Origin: Seonamhaeicola sp. S2-3
GTDB taxonomy: Bacteria > Bacteroidota > Bacteroidia > Flavobacteriales > Flavobacteriaceae
NCBI RefSeq assembly: GCF_001971785.1
Contig: NZ_CP019389.1
Span: forward strand, 2,553,001 to 2,617,000
Direction of reading: 5' to 3'
Length of the DNA: 64,000 nt
Part shown: positions 26,100-33,699 of the stretch, piece after piece
How the letters are laid out: every line of letters starts with the position of its first letter
Position numbering within the stretch: position 1 is the stretch's first letter
Program-made: the position numbers and the translations under genes
The notes under the pieces: model-generated
Seen by the model: the letters and a program-made list of their open reading frames with translations, nothing else
What the model was told of the DNA's origin: nothing
Databases searched by the model: none

Positions 26100-27485
26100 T
26101 TATAAATCTTCTTCAGCACGTTTTATAATAGCTTCGGGGAGTGATTTTTTGGCTTTGGCACCCATTTTTTTAAGTTTTTCTACACTGATGATAAGGTTTC
26201 CACGTCCGTCAACCAGCTTATTCATGGCGGCAGAATAGTCTGATTTAGCCGCATCTATTTTTTTTCCAACGCCAGTGAGGTCTTTAACTAAGCCTTCAAA
26301 TTTATCGTATAAAGCACCTGCTTGTCTTGCAATTTCAATAGCATTACGTTGTTGCTTTTCATTGTTCCACATGGTGTCAATGGTACGTAGTGTGGCCAAA
26401 AGGGTAGAAGGTGTAACAATAACAATATTCATTTCAAAAGCTTTATTGTAAATACTGTTATCTTCATTTACAACCACAGCAAAAGCGGGTTCAATAGGTA
26501 TAAACATTAAAACAAAATCAGGCGATTCAATGTCATATAAATCTTGGTAGTTTTTACTTGAAAGTTGCTCTACATGTCTTTTTACGGAGTTAACATGTGC
26601 CTTTAAAAATTGTGGTTTATCGTCTTCATCGGCATTTACTAAACGTTCGTAATCGGTAAGAGATACTTTTGAGTCGATAATCATTTTTTTACCGTCGGGT
26701 AAATGTAATACCACATCGGGCATTACACGAGAATTATCATCGCGGGTAAAACTTTGTTGAACAAAATATTCACGGTCTTTTTCTAAGCCCGATTTTTCTA
26801 ACACGCGCTCTAACACTAATTCGCCCCAATTACCTTGCATTTTGCTATCGCCTTTTAAGGCACGGGTTAAGTTAGTGGCTTCCTTGGTCATTTGTTGGTT
26901 AAGGTCTTTTAAACCTTTTAATTGTTCTTCTAGAGCAGAGTGCATTTTTACACTTTTAAACTGTGTTTCTTCTACCTTTTTCTCAAAACCTTGAATTTTT
27001 TCTTGAAGCGGATTTAAAATGTTTTTGATGTTTTCTTTATTCTGCTCTGTGAATTTATTAGATTTTTCTTCTAGTATTTTATTGGCTAAGTTTTCAAATT
27101 CTTTAGTGAATTTTTCTTGTAGTTTTTCAACCTCTTCTTTTTGCTCATTATTTTTATGCTGAAGGTTTTCAAACTCTGTATTCTTTTTAGTTAATTCTGC
27201 ATTTAAAAGCTCTTTTTCTCTTCTAATTTCTTCACGTTCATTTTCAATTTTAGTAATTGCTTCTTTTAACTCGTTTATTTGGCGGTTAAATAGTTCATTC
27301 TGTTTTTCGTTTTCAGAATTGTGAAATGTTTTAAGCTCTGCTATTTGTTGCTGTAAATTGTTGTTACGTTCTTCTAGTGTGCTTTTATCGGTTTTACTTT
27401 TTAATTTTGTAAATAGCATCCCTAAGTAGGCGCCAATACCACCAGAAATAATAATAACTAAAATAAGCGTTAGATTGTTGTTCAT
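26100..27485 (-). CDS. rmuC: DNA recombination protein RmuC
   Basis: A 461-residue protein. An N-terminal membrane helix (LILVIIISGGIGAYLGMLF) is followed by a long coiled coil (about residues 35-190) and the RmuC nuclease-like domain: KMQGNWGELVLERVLEKSGLEK, VMPDVVLHLPDGKKMIIDSKVSLTDYE and FVLMFIPIEPAFAVV. The family limits inversions at short repeats and resembles restriction-type nucleases by fold. It has its own TATCTTTG promoter box upstream. Confidence 0.93.
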   Translation of the reverse strand: MNNNLTLILVIIISGGIGAYLGMLFTKLKSKTDKSTLEERNNNLQQQIAELKTFHNSENEKQNELFNRQINELKEAITKIENEREEIRREKELLNAELTKKNTEFENLQHKNNEQKEEVEKLQEKFTKEFENLANKILEEKSNKFTEQNKENIKNILNPLQEKIQGFEKKVEETQFKSVKMHSALEEQLKGLKDLNQQMTKEATNLTRALKGDSKMQGNWGELVLERVLEKSGLEKDREYFVQQSFTRDDNSRVMPDVVLHLPDGKKMIIDSKVSLTDYERLVNADEDDKPQFLKAHVNSVKRHVEQLSSKNYQDLYDIESPDFVLMFIPIEPAFAVVVNEDNSIYNKAFEMNIVIVTPSTLLATLRTIDTMWNNEKQQRNAIEIARQAGALYDKFEGLVKDLTGVGKKIDAAKSDYSAAMNKLVDGRGNLIISVEKLKKMGAKAKKSLPEAIIKRAEEDL

Positions 27486-27504
27486 TTTAAAATACTAGTT
27501 TAAC

Positions 27505-27512
27505 CAAAGATA
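27505..27512 (-). promoter_or_regulatory. Putative -7 box of rmuC
   Basis: The minus strand reads TATCTTTG, a match to TAnnTTTG, 19 bp before the rmuC ATG. Confidence 0.5.
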
Positions 27513-27559
27513 ATTTTTTTAGGCAGATGATGAAAGTAGGATTCTGGAAGTTTTCCACA

Positions 27560-28354
27560 TTATTTTTTCACCCTAAAACTACCTGTGTTTTTATCGAATG
27601 CAATTAAATCTTCAGGAAATAAACTGTTAAATGTACCTTTTGAAATGAGGTTACAGGGTTGGTCGCAAACAACTTCACTTTCAGTCATTACTACCAACTT
27701 ATTACACAGTTGAATAGCTAAATCTATTTCGTGAGATGAAAATAAAATGGTTTTGTTAGTTTTTTTAACTAATCTTTGTAAAAGCTTTAAAACATAAGCT
27801 TTATGATACATATCTAAATGCGTGGTAGGTTCATCTAAAATAATGATGTCTGTATCTTGAGCCAAGGCACGGGTTATCATTACTTTTTGCAATTGGCCAT
27901 CGCTTAGTTCAAAGCACTTTTTGTTTTTTAGGTTAGAGATATTGGTTTGTTCTAAGGCGTTTTCAATTATGGAAATATCTTTAGTGGATAAATTCCCAAC
28001 CCAATTAGTATAAGGTTGTCTACCCAAAGCAACAAGTTCAAAAACTGTTAAATTTTTTGAAGCCAAAGGTTCTGTAAGCACTATACTAAGCACTTTTGCT
28101 AATTCTAAATTAGAATAGCTTTGTAACCGTTTCCCATTTATGGCAATGCTTCCGGTTAATTTGGGTTGTACTTGGGTTAGGGTTCTAAGTAACGTAGATT
28201 TACCAATACCATTAGCACCAATTAATCCCACCAATTCACCTTTGTGCAATTCAAAATTAATGTGAGACGCTACAATAGTTTGCCCATTTTTTGTAGCATA
28301 ACCAACCGAAAGATTTTCAGTTTTAAGAACCATATGTTGGTTTTTGTTTTGCAT
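27560..28354 (-). CDS. btuD: Vitamin B12-type ABC transporter ATP-binding protein
   Basis: A 264-residue ATPase from the ATG at 28354, which overlaps the permease stop as TAATG. Motifs: Walker A GANGIGKST, signature LSDGQLQK and Walker B DIIILDEPTTHLD. The gene order (binding protein, permease, ATPase) and the cobalamin riboswitch with btuB on the other side point to B12 uptake, though FecCDE-type iron-siderophore systems look very similar. An upstream in-frame ATG at 28390 would add 12 residues inside the permease gene and is less likely. Confidence 0.85.
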   Translation of the reverse strand: MQNKNQHMVLKTENLSVGYATKNGQTIVASHINFELHKGELVGLIGANGIGKSTLLRTLTQVQPKLTGSIAINGKRLQSYSNLELAKVLSIVLTEPLASKNLTVFELVALGRQPYTNWVGNLSTKDISIIENALEQTNISNLKNKKCFELSDGQLQKVMITRALAQDTDIIILDEPTTHLDMYHKAYVLKLLQRLVKKTNKTILFSSHEIDLAIQLCNKLVVMTESEVVCDQPCNLISKGTFNSLFPEDLIAFDKNTGSFRVKK

Positions 28355-29385
28355 TAAAACATCATTTTTCGTTTTTTTACTAAAAGCCAAATAACAACCG
28401 GAGCTCCAACTAATGAGGTAATTGCATTAATAGGTAAGGTGAATTCTGTACTTGGTAATTGAGCTATACTATCGCAAATTAACATAACAATGGCTCCAAA
28501 AAGAAATACTGCTGGCAACAAAATTTTATGGTTTGATGTATTAAAAATTTGTCTTGCCATATGCGGTATAGCTAACCCAATAAAGGCAATAGGACCAGCA
28601 AAAGCCGTTATGGTTCCTGCTAATAAACTGGTAGCAATAATTATGGTTAGCCTGTTTGTTTTAATATTTAACCCCAAACTTTTAGCATAGTTTTCACCTA
28701 AAAGTAAACTATTTAAAGGTTTTATTGCCAATACACTTAGGTATGAGCCAATGGTATAAATTATAACGAAAATTAAAATTTCGTTCCAAGTTAAATTGCC
28801 TAAACTACCAAAGCCCCAAAAAATATATTGTTGTAATTGGTCTGCAGAACCAAAATACGATAGTATGCTTACAATAGCAGCAGTAATGCTAGAAAACATT
28901 AAACCAATAATTAAAATTGCCATGGTATCTCTTACTTTTAAAGATACCACCATAACAGCTAAAAGCACTAAAAAACTTCCTAAACTGGCTGCAATTACAA
29001 TACTCCATTTTGATGTGATTACTGATGCCCAAATACCACCAAAGAGTCCAGCGCCTAAAATAATTAACGCTACACCAAGACTAGCACCAGAACTAATACC
29101 TAAAACAAAAGGACCAGCTAAGGGGTTTCTAAAAAGGGTTTGCATTAATAAACCAGAAATACCCAAGCCAGAACCTACTAAAATAGCTGTAATAGCCTTA
29201 GGTAGTCTGTAATTTAGAATGATATGTTGCCAAGTTTCGCGTTCTGTGGCACCACCAATAAGACTATTAAACACATCTTTTGTAGGTATAGAAACAGAAC
29301 CCAAACTTACATTGGTAAAGAACCCAATAATTAGGATAATGGTTAATCCAAGAAATAAAATATTATGTGTTTTTCTGTTTGGCAA
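28354..29385 (-). CDS. btuC: Vitamin B12-type ABC transporter permease (FecCD family)
   Basis: A 343-residue permease with about ten helices and the family motifs RLPKAITAILVGSGLGISGLLMQ and GPIAFIGLAIPHMAR. The start is TTG at 29385, immediately after the TAA of the binding-protein gene. No usable ATG exists nearby, and MPNRKTHNILFLGL agrees with where relatives begin. It carries B12 (or a related chelate) across the inner membrane together with the adjoining ATPase and binding protein. The substrate is inferred from the neighbouring cobalamin riboswitch. Confidence 0.87.
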   Translation of the reverse strand: MPNRKTHNILFLGLTIILIIGFFTNVSLGSVSIPTKDVFNSLIGGATERETWQHIILNYRLPKAITAILVGSGLGISGLLMQTLFRNPLAGPFVLGISSGASLGVALIILGAGLFGGIWASVITSKWSIVIAASLGSFLVLLAVMVVSLKVRDTMAILIIGLMFSSITAAIVSILSYFGSADQLQQYIFWGFGSLGNLTWNEILIFVIIYTIGSYLSVLAIKPLNSLLLGENYAKSLGLNIKTNRLTIIIATSLLAGTITAFAGPIAFIGLAIPHMARQIFNTSNHKILLPAVFLFGAIVMLICDSIAQLPSTEFTLPINAITSLVGAPVVIWLLVKKRKMMF

Positions 29386-30534
29386 TTAAGGTAAGGGTTT
29401 ATAAAAATGTGGTTTGTAATCTTTTAATACATTGGGGTGACAAATTTTAATAATGTCTTTTAATACCCAATCTGGTCTTGCGTAACCTAATTCATAATAC
29501 GTAACTCCACCAGTGCTACCTGTAGTATTGGTAAAAGAATAGATAGATTTATTTTGATAAGCTTTAAACATGCTATGATGCGTATTTGCATTTTTAAGTG
29601 CTTGCAAACTACTATAATTTGAAGGACTTAACCAAATATCTGCATTTTTAGCTCTATCAAAAACCGATTCAAAATTAAGTTTTAAGCTGCCGTTACCGTT
29701 AGAATCTGCCCAAAGATAATTTACATTGGCATCTTTTAGTAATTGTGCTTCTGTGCTTGCTCCGTTGGGTAAATACCATATATCGTTATGCATAGCGCCG
29801 CTAAGAACGGTGGGTTTGGTTTGTGTTTTTTTTGCAATTGATTTAGCGTTTAAGTAGTTTTTTTCAATTTGATTAAAAATAGAATCGGCTTCCTTTTCTT
29901 TATCAAACAGTACCCCGAAAAATTTTATCCATTCGGCTTTTGCTAATGGCGAACTTTCTACCCAATCGCCATTATATATTATAGGAATCCCCGATTTTTT
30001 TAAAATCTCAAATGCGCGGTTAGTTCCATCAACACCAAAACCAACTATAACATCTGGCTGAAGTTCTATTAATATTTCTGTATTTAAACTTTCATTTTTA
30101 CCTATTTCTTTAATGAAACCTTCATCAATTCGTTTTCTTATTTTTTCAGAAGAAATAAAATTTGTTTCAGGGAAGCCCATTAAAGATTCTTCAATATTTA
30201 ATAATTCTAAAGCCGGAATATGTGTTGTAGAAGTAACAACAATGTTTTCAATTGGAAGTTTTATTATATCATTAAATTTAGACTTTTCTAACTTCCAAAA
30301 ATCAGCGTTAAAATTTGGTTTTAATAAGGCATATTGAAACGTGTTTTTAGAATTAGGCCAAGGTTTTTTTACTTTAATAATTTTATAAGTGTAATAGTCT
30401 TTACAAGAAAAACCTGTAGCATATTTTAAGTTTAAAGAGGTACCGGTAATAGATGCTGTTGTTTGTTTTTTAGGCTCGCTTTTACAGCCTAAAAAAACAA
30501 TGTAAAGTAGTAAAATGTGTAGTTTGTATTTCAT
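29386..30534 (-). CDS. btuF: Vitamin B12-type ABC transporter substrate-binding lipoprotein
   Basis: A 382-residue periplasmic binding protein of the helical-backbone type. From the ATG at 30534 it has a lipoprotein signal (LHILLLYIVFLGCKS). An upstream in-frame ATG at 30567 would bury this signal behind 11 charged residues. Family features: IVVTSTTHIPALELL, LIELQPDVIVGFG near residue 155 and WLSPSNYSS. It is the first gene of btuFCD. A 14-bp perfect palindrome lies 9 bp upstream of the ATG. Confidence 0.85.
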   Translation of the reverse strand: MKYKLHILLLYIVFLGCKSEPKKQTTASITGTSLNLKYATGFSCKDYYTYKIIKVKKPWPNSKNTFQYALLKPNFNADFWKLEKSKFNDIIKLPIENIVVTSTTHIPALELLNIEESLMGFPETNFISSEKIRKRIDEGFIKEIGKNESLNTEILIELQPDVIVGFGVDGTNRAFEILKKSGIPIIYNGDWVESSPLAKAEWIKFFGVLFDKEKEADSIFNQIEKNYLNAKSIAKKTQTKPTVLSGAMHNDIWYLPNGASTEAQLLKDANVNYLWADSNGNGSLKLNFESVFDRAKNADIWLSPSNYSSLQALKNANTHHSMFKAYQNKSIYSFTNTTGSTGGVTYYELGYARPDWVLKDIIKICHPNVLKDYKPHFYKPLP

Positions 30535-30543
30535 TTGTGTTAT

Positions 30544-30557
30544 GTGACAATTGTCAC
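30544..30557. promoter_or_regulatory. Palindromic operator candidate in the btuF leader
   Basis: GTGACAATTGTCAC is a perfect 14-bp palindrome ending 9 bp before the btuF ATG. On the minus strand TATCTTTA (30570-30577), one base off the -7 consensus, lies just upstream, so the palindrome would fall at the very start of the btuFCD transcript. Confidence 0.5.
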
Positions 30558-30579
30558 GTTTTTTCAATTTAAAGATAGC

Positions 30580-30587
30580 TACTTTTG
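30580..30587 (+). promoter_or_regulatory. Putative -7 box for the 35-residue membrane protein
   Basis: TACTTTTG matches TAnnTTTG and is 13 bp before the ATG at 30601, so the transcript would have a very short leader. Confidence 0.45.
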
Positions 30588-30600
30588 GAAAAAATAAACC

Positions 30601-30708
30601 ATGCGAGACGGTTCAAATTTAACAATATATATAGTAGCTGGAGTTATAATAGCTCATTTTCTTGTGGGTTTTATTTACCTTATTTATAAAATGAATAAGA
30701 AAAAGTAA
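30601..30708 (+). CDS. 35-residue single-helix membrane protein in the B12 locus
   Basis: The frame ATG...TAA encodes MRDGSNLTIYIVAGVIIAHF then LVGFIYLIYKMNKKK. One hydrophobic helix (about residues 8-29) is followed by a basic tail, consistent with an inner-membrane microprotein with the C-terminus inside. It lies between btuF (divergent) and the cobalamin riboswitch of btuB, with a good -7 box just upstream. I do not recognise a named family. Its codon use and clean helix make it a likely real gene; coding status is inferred. Confidence 0.6.
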   Translation: MRDGSNLTIYIVAGVIIAHFLVGFIYLIYKMNKKK

Positions 30709-30739
30709 TTTTTATAATCACTGAAATAATTAAAAGAAG

Positions 30740-30747
30740 TATTTTTG
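30740..30747 (+). promoter_or_regulatory. Putative -7 box of the riboswitch-btuB transcript
   Basis: TATTTTTG matches TAnnTTTG and sits about 10 bp before the first paired bases of the riboswitch. Confidence 0.5.
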
Positions 30748-30756
30748 CAGCGAAAT

Positions 30757-30945
30757 TTGGTTCAGCTTAGTTTTTCTAAGCAGATTAAAAGGGAATCTGG
30801 TGCAAATCCAGAACTGTTCCCGCAACTGTAAGTTTGTGCTGATTTATTCAGCTCCTTAATAAAAAAAGGATGTTATCATCTACAAAACCACTGGTTAACA
30901 CTGGGAAGGTAAGATAACATAAAACAAGTCAGGAGACCTGCCATT
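30757..30945 (+). ncRNA. Cobalamin riboswitch
   Basis: The leader of btuB carries the conserved core GGGAATCTGGTGCAAATCC followed by ACTGTTCCCGCAACTGTAA, and the B12 box AGTCAGGAGACCTGCC at 30927-30942. A GCTTAG/CTAAG helix lies at the 5' end. This is the adenosylcobalamin-type aptamer; when bound it should reduce btuB expression. Downstream, AAACTTT (30963-30969) can pair with AAAGTTT (30977-30983), followed by a second small hairpin before the ATG. No T-run follows, so control is more likely at translation than at termination. Confidence 0.95.
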
Positions 30946-31028
30946 TTCAAAACAATTAAGTTAAACTTTCGGGATAAAAGTTTGCGTATGATATTTCCAT
31001 GCGATTCTCGATTAAATTATTTTTTTAA

Positions 31029-32900
31029 ATGAAAAAAACAAATGTTTTTGGTATACTGTGTTTAGGTATATCAATGTTTGGATTAGCACAAGAAAAACAA
31101 GCTAATTCGGCAAAAGTAGAGCAATTAGATGAAGTTGTTATTACCGATTCACGATTTGCACTTAAACGTGAAAACTCTGGTAAAACGGTTGTTAAAATTT
31201 CAAAAAAAGAAATTGAAAATAACCAAGGCAAAACAGTTGCAGAATTAATTAATACAAAAAGTGGTATTGAGATTAACGGATCTAGAAGTGCAGCTGGACA
31301 AAACATAGGAAGTTACATAAGAGGAGGAAGTAACAGGCAAGTTTTAGTATTAATTGATGGGGTTCAGGTTAATGATCCATCAGCAGTTTCAAATGATTTT
31401 GATTTAAGATTTTTAGACTTAAATTCTATAGAATCTATAGAAATTATTAAGGGAGCAGCAAGTGTTTTATACGGAAATGCCGCAGCCACAGCAGTAATTA
31501 ATATTACTACTAAAAAAGCCTCAGATAATACAATTTCTGGAAGTTTTTTAACGGTAGTTGGTACTAATCAAACTCAAGACAATCAAAATTACAATGCTTC
31601 TAATTTTACTAATAATGTTACAGTAAACGGAAGGTTAAACAAGTTTACATACATTGCTGGTTTTGGTAATAATTATGCCGATGGCTTATCGGCAGCGAAA
31701 TCTGATAACCCAGAAGAAGATGTGTTTTCTAGGTATAATACAAATTTAAAATTAGGCTATGAAATAAGTGATAATTTTGAAGTTACGGCTTTTGCTAGTC
31801 ATGATAAATTTAAAACCGATATTGATGGGTATCCTGCTCCTACCTATACTTTTGCAGATACAGATGATAAATATATTTCAAAACAAACAAGGGTAGGGGT
31901 GTCTCCTAAATACACTTATGAGAATGGGAGTATTAATGTAAATGCTGCTTTTACTACAATTGATAGAGAAACTATTTCAAATTATAGTAGTACCTATGAA
32001 GCTGAAAGTTTTGTTGTTGATGCTTTTAATAAGTATAATTTCAATAATAAATTTTATACTATTCTTGGTTTAAATTATGGTGATTACACTAGTTTTTTTG
32101 CTGAAGACAAAAATTACACAACAACAGACCCATATATAAATGTGGTTTACGTGTCTGATTACGGATTTAATTTAAATGCTGGAGCACGTTTAAATAACCA
32201 TAGTGAATATGGTTCCCATTTTGTATACAGTTTAAATCCATCATATAAAATAGATGTTAATGATGGTTATGCTAAGTTATTTGGATCTTATGCTACTTCT
32301 TTTATAGCACCAAATTTATCTCAGTTGTTTGGGTTTTATGGCGCTAATCCAGATTTAGAGCCAGAGGAAAATATTACTATTGAAGGAGGTTTAGAGTTTA
32401 ATAATAAAAAGGGATTACAGGTTAATGCACTTTATTTTAATAGAAAAGAAGACAATACCATTATTTATACAACTGGTTATGAAAATGCTACAACAGATGC
32501 TACAGTACATGGTGTAGAGGTTGAAACTCAAATAGCGTTAATTGAAAATTTATCGTTAAACGCAAATTATACCTTTACTGAAGTAAAAGATGGTGTGCGA
32601 TTAAGAATACCAAAGCAAAAAATTAATGCAGGATTAGGTTATGATTTTAGTGAAAATACATTTGCTTCTGTGAATTATCAGTTTGTGGGAGAGCGAACAG
32701 ATACTGATTTTTCAACGTATCAAAATGTAGATTTAGATAATTTCTCTTTAATAGATTTATATTTCAGTCAAAAATTAGTAAAGAATAAAGTGAAACTTTT
32801 TGCAAGTATAACAAACTTGTTTAATGAAGATTATTTTGAAATTTTAGGTTATACCACAAAAGGAAGAAATGTAAGTTTAGGGTTAAACTTGAATTTATAA
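31029..32900 (+). CDS. btuB: TonB-dependent vitamin B12 receptor
   Basis: A 623-residue outer-membrane beta-barrel with signal peptide. The TonB box region is EVVITDSR near residue 35. The plug domain includes VAELINTKSGIEINGS, GSYIRGGSNRQVLVLIDGVQVNDP and IKGAASVLYGNAAATAVINITTK. The barrel ends in a typical beta-strand with aromatic and Leu residues (GRNVSLGLNLNL). It is controlled by the cobalamin riboswitch in its leader, which identifies the ligand as a cobamide. It imports B12 into the periplasm for the divergent btuFCD transporter. Confidence 0.93.
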   Translation: MKKTNVFGILCLGISMFGLAQEKQANSAKVEQLDEVVITDSRFALKRENSGKTVVKISKKEIENNQGKTVAELINTKSGIEINGSRSAAGQNIGSYIRGGSNRQVLVLIDGVQVNDPSAVSNDFDLRFLDLNSIESIEIIKGAASVLYGNAAATAVINITTKKASDNTISGSFLTVVGTNQTQDNQNYNASNFTNNVTVNGRLNKFTYIAGFGNNYADGLSAAKSDNPEEDVFSRYNTNLKLGYEISDNFEVTAFASHDKFKTDIDGYPAPTYTFADTDDKYISKQTRVGVSPKYTYENGSINVNAAFTTIDRETISNYSSTYEAESFVVDAFNKYNFNNKFYTILGLNYGDYTSFFAEDKNYTTTDPYINVVYVSDYGFNLNAGARLNNHSEYGSHFVYSLNPSYKIDVNDGYAKLFGSYATSFIAPNLSQLFGFYGANPDLEPEENITIEGGLEFNNKKGLQVNALYFNRKEDNTIIYTTGYENATTDATVHGVEVETQIALIENLSLNANYTFTEVKDGVRLRIPKQKINAGLGYDFSENTFASVNYQFVGERTDTDFSTYQNVDLDNFSLIDLYFSQKLVKNKVKLFASITNLFNEDYFEILGYTTKGRNVSLGLNLNL

Positions 32901-32919
32901 TCTTAAAATTTTATTAAGG

Positions 32920-32938
32920 TTCTGAAACAAATTCAGAA
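32920..32938 (+). repeat. Short CTGAA...TTCAG hairpin repeat
   Basis: TTCTGAA (32920-32926) pairs with TTCAGAA (32932-32938), followed by TGACA. The reverse complement resembles 59611-59630. Such hairpins are scattered in intergenic DNA of this group. Confidence 0.5.
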
Positions 32939-32950
32939 TGACAAAACATT

Positions 32951-32984
32951 AAAAGTCGTTATAATTTAAGTTATAGCGACTTTT
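32951..32984. terminator. Bidirectional terminator between btuB and the Dph6-like gene
   Basis: AAAAGTCG/CGACTTTT stem with an extended TATAA/TTATA helix (32951-32984), 50 bp after the btuB stop and touching the stop of the convergent gene. Confidence 0.8.
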
Positions 32985-33699
32985 ATTTTGGTATTAAATC
33001 ACAATACCAAACGCCATAGGTGTCAGATTCGCAAACAGAATTGTTAGTTTTAGGATTAGCGTATTCACGGTAAACTTTATCTCCTATTTCAAAACTGATA
33101 GGGTTTTTAAATATAGGGCCATCAAAGCAAAAGGTATGAAACTCGCCATTTTCACCACAAGGATCAACATCTTCTGGTAGGTTATTAATAAAATCTTTGT
33201 TGATAACAGTGCCAACAAAATCTTCATTAAAATATTTAGAATTGGCACAAACTACAATGGTTTTAAAGCCTAAATTAAGAAATTCATTTAAAAGTTCTTT
33301 TGTATTGCGTTTCCAAATAGGGAAGACAGCTTTAAGACCTTGTTTTGTTAATTGGTTTTCACGGTAAGTTCTTAAATCTTCTAAAAAAATATCACCAAAG
33401 GCAGTATGTGTAAAGCCATCACTTTTTAACCTAGAAACTGTTTTATTCATAATAGTTTCATAGGTTACCATATCTGGCATTTCAGGTAATTTTATAAAGT
33501 TAGATTTAATACCAATAGCATTTGTTTGCGCTAGTAACAATTCATTTCTAAGTCCGTGCATAGATACCCTATTGTAATGACTATTAACTGTAGTAATTAA
33601 TTCATCTACCGTATAATTTTCATTTTGTAATAGGTGGTATAATGCAAGTGCAGAGTCTTTACCAGAACTCCAGTTAAAGTAAGTTTTATGTTTATTCAA
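32983..33699 (-). CDS. Dph6-like ATP pyrophosphatase (diphthine-ammonia ligase family)
   Basis: A 238-residue PP-loop enzyme of COG2102. FNWSSGKDSALALYHLLQ at residue 8 is the ATP-binding PP-loop, and SMHGLRNELLLAQTNAIGI and FGDIFLEDLRTYRE are further family motifs. Bacteria lack diphthamide, so the substrate is unknown. The start is TTG at 33699, overlapping by 8 bp the stop of the upstream protease gene; no suitable ATG exists. Such genes are often near B12 uptake genes in Bacteroidota, as I recall, and btuB is its convergent neighbour. Confidence 0.83.
   Translation of the reverse strand: MNKHKTYFNWSSGKDSALALYHLLQNENYTVDELITTVNSHYNRVSMHGLRNELLLAQTNAIGIKSNFIKLPEMPDMVTYETIMNKTVSRLKSDGFTHTAFGDIFLEDLRTYRENQLTKQGLKAVFPIWKRNTKELLNEFLNLGFKTIVVCANSKYFNEDFVGTVINKDFINNLPEDVDPCGENGEFHTFCFDGPIFKNPISFEIGDKVYREYANPKTNNSVCESDTYGVWYCDLIPK

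Noticed and set aside
28796-29212. 138-codon open frame opposite btuC
   Set aside because: Antisense shadow of a well-supported permease gene; composition is that of reverse-complemented membrane protein codons.
30791-30816. tRNA-like T-loop sequence (GGTGCAAATCC)
   Set aside because: It is the conserved core of the cobalamin riboswitch, and no acceptor or anticodon stems surround it.
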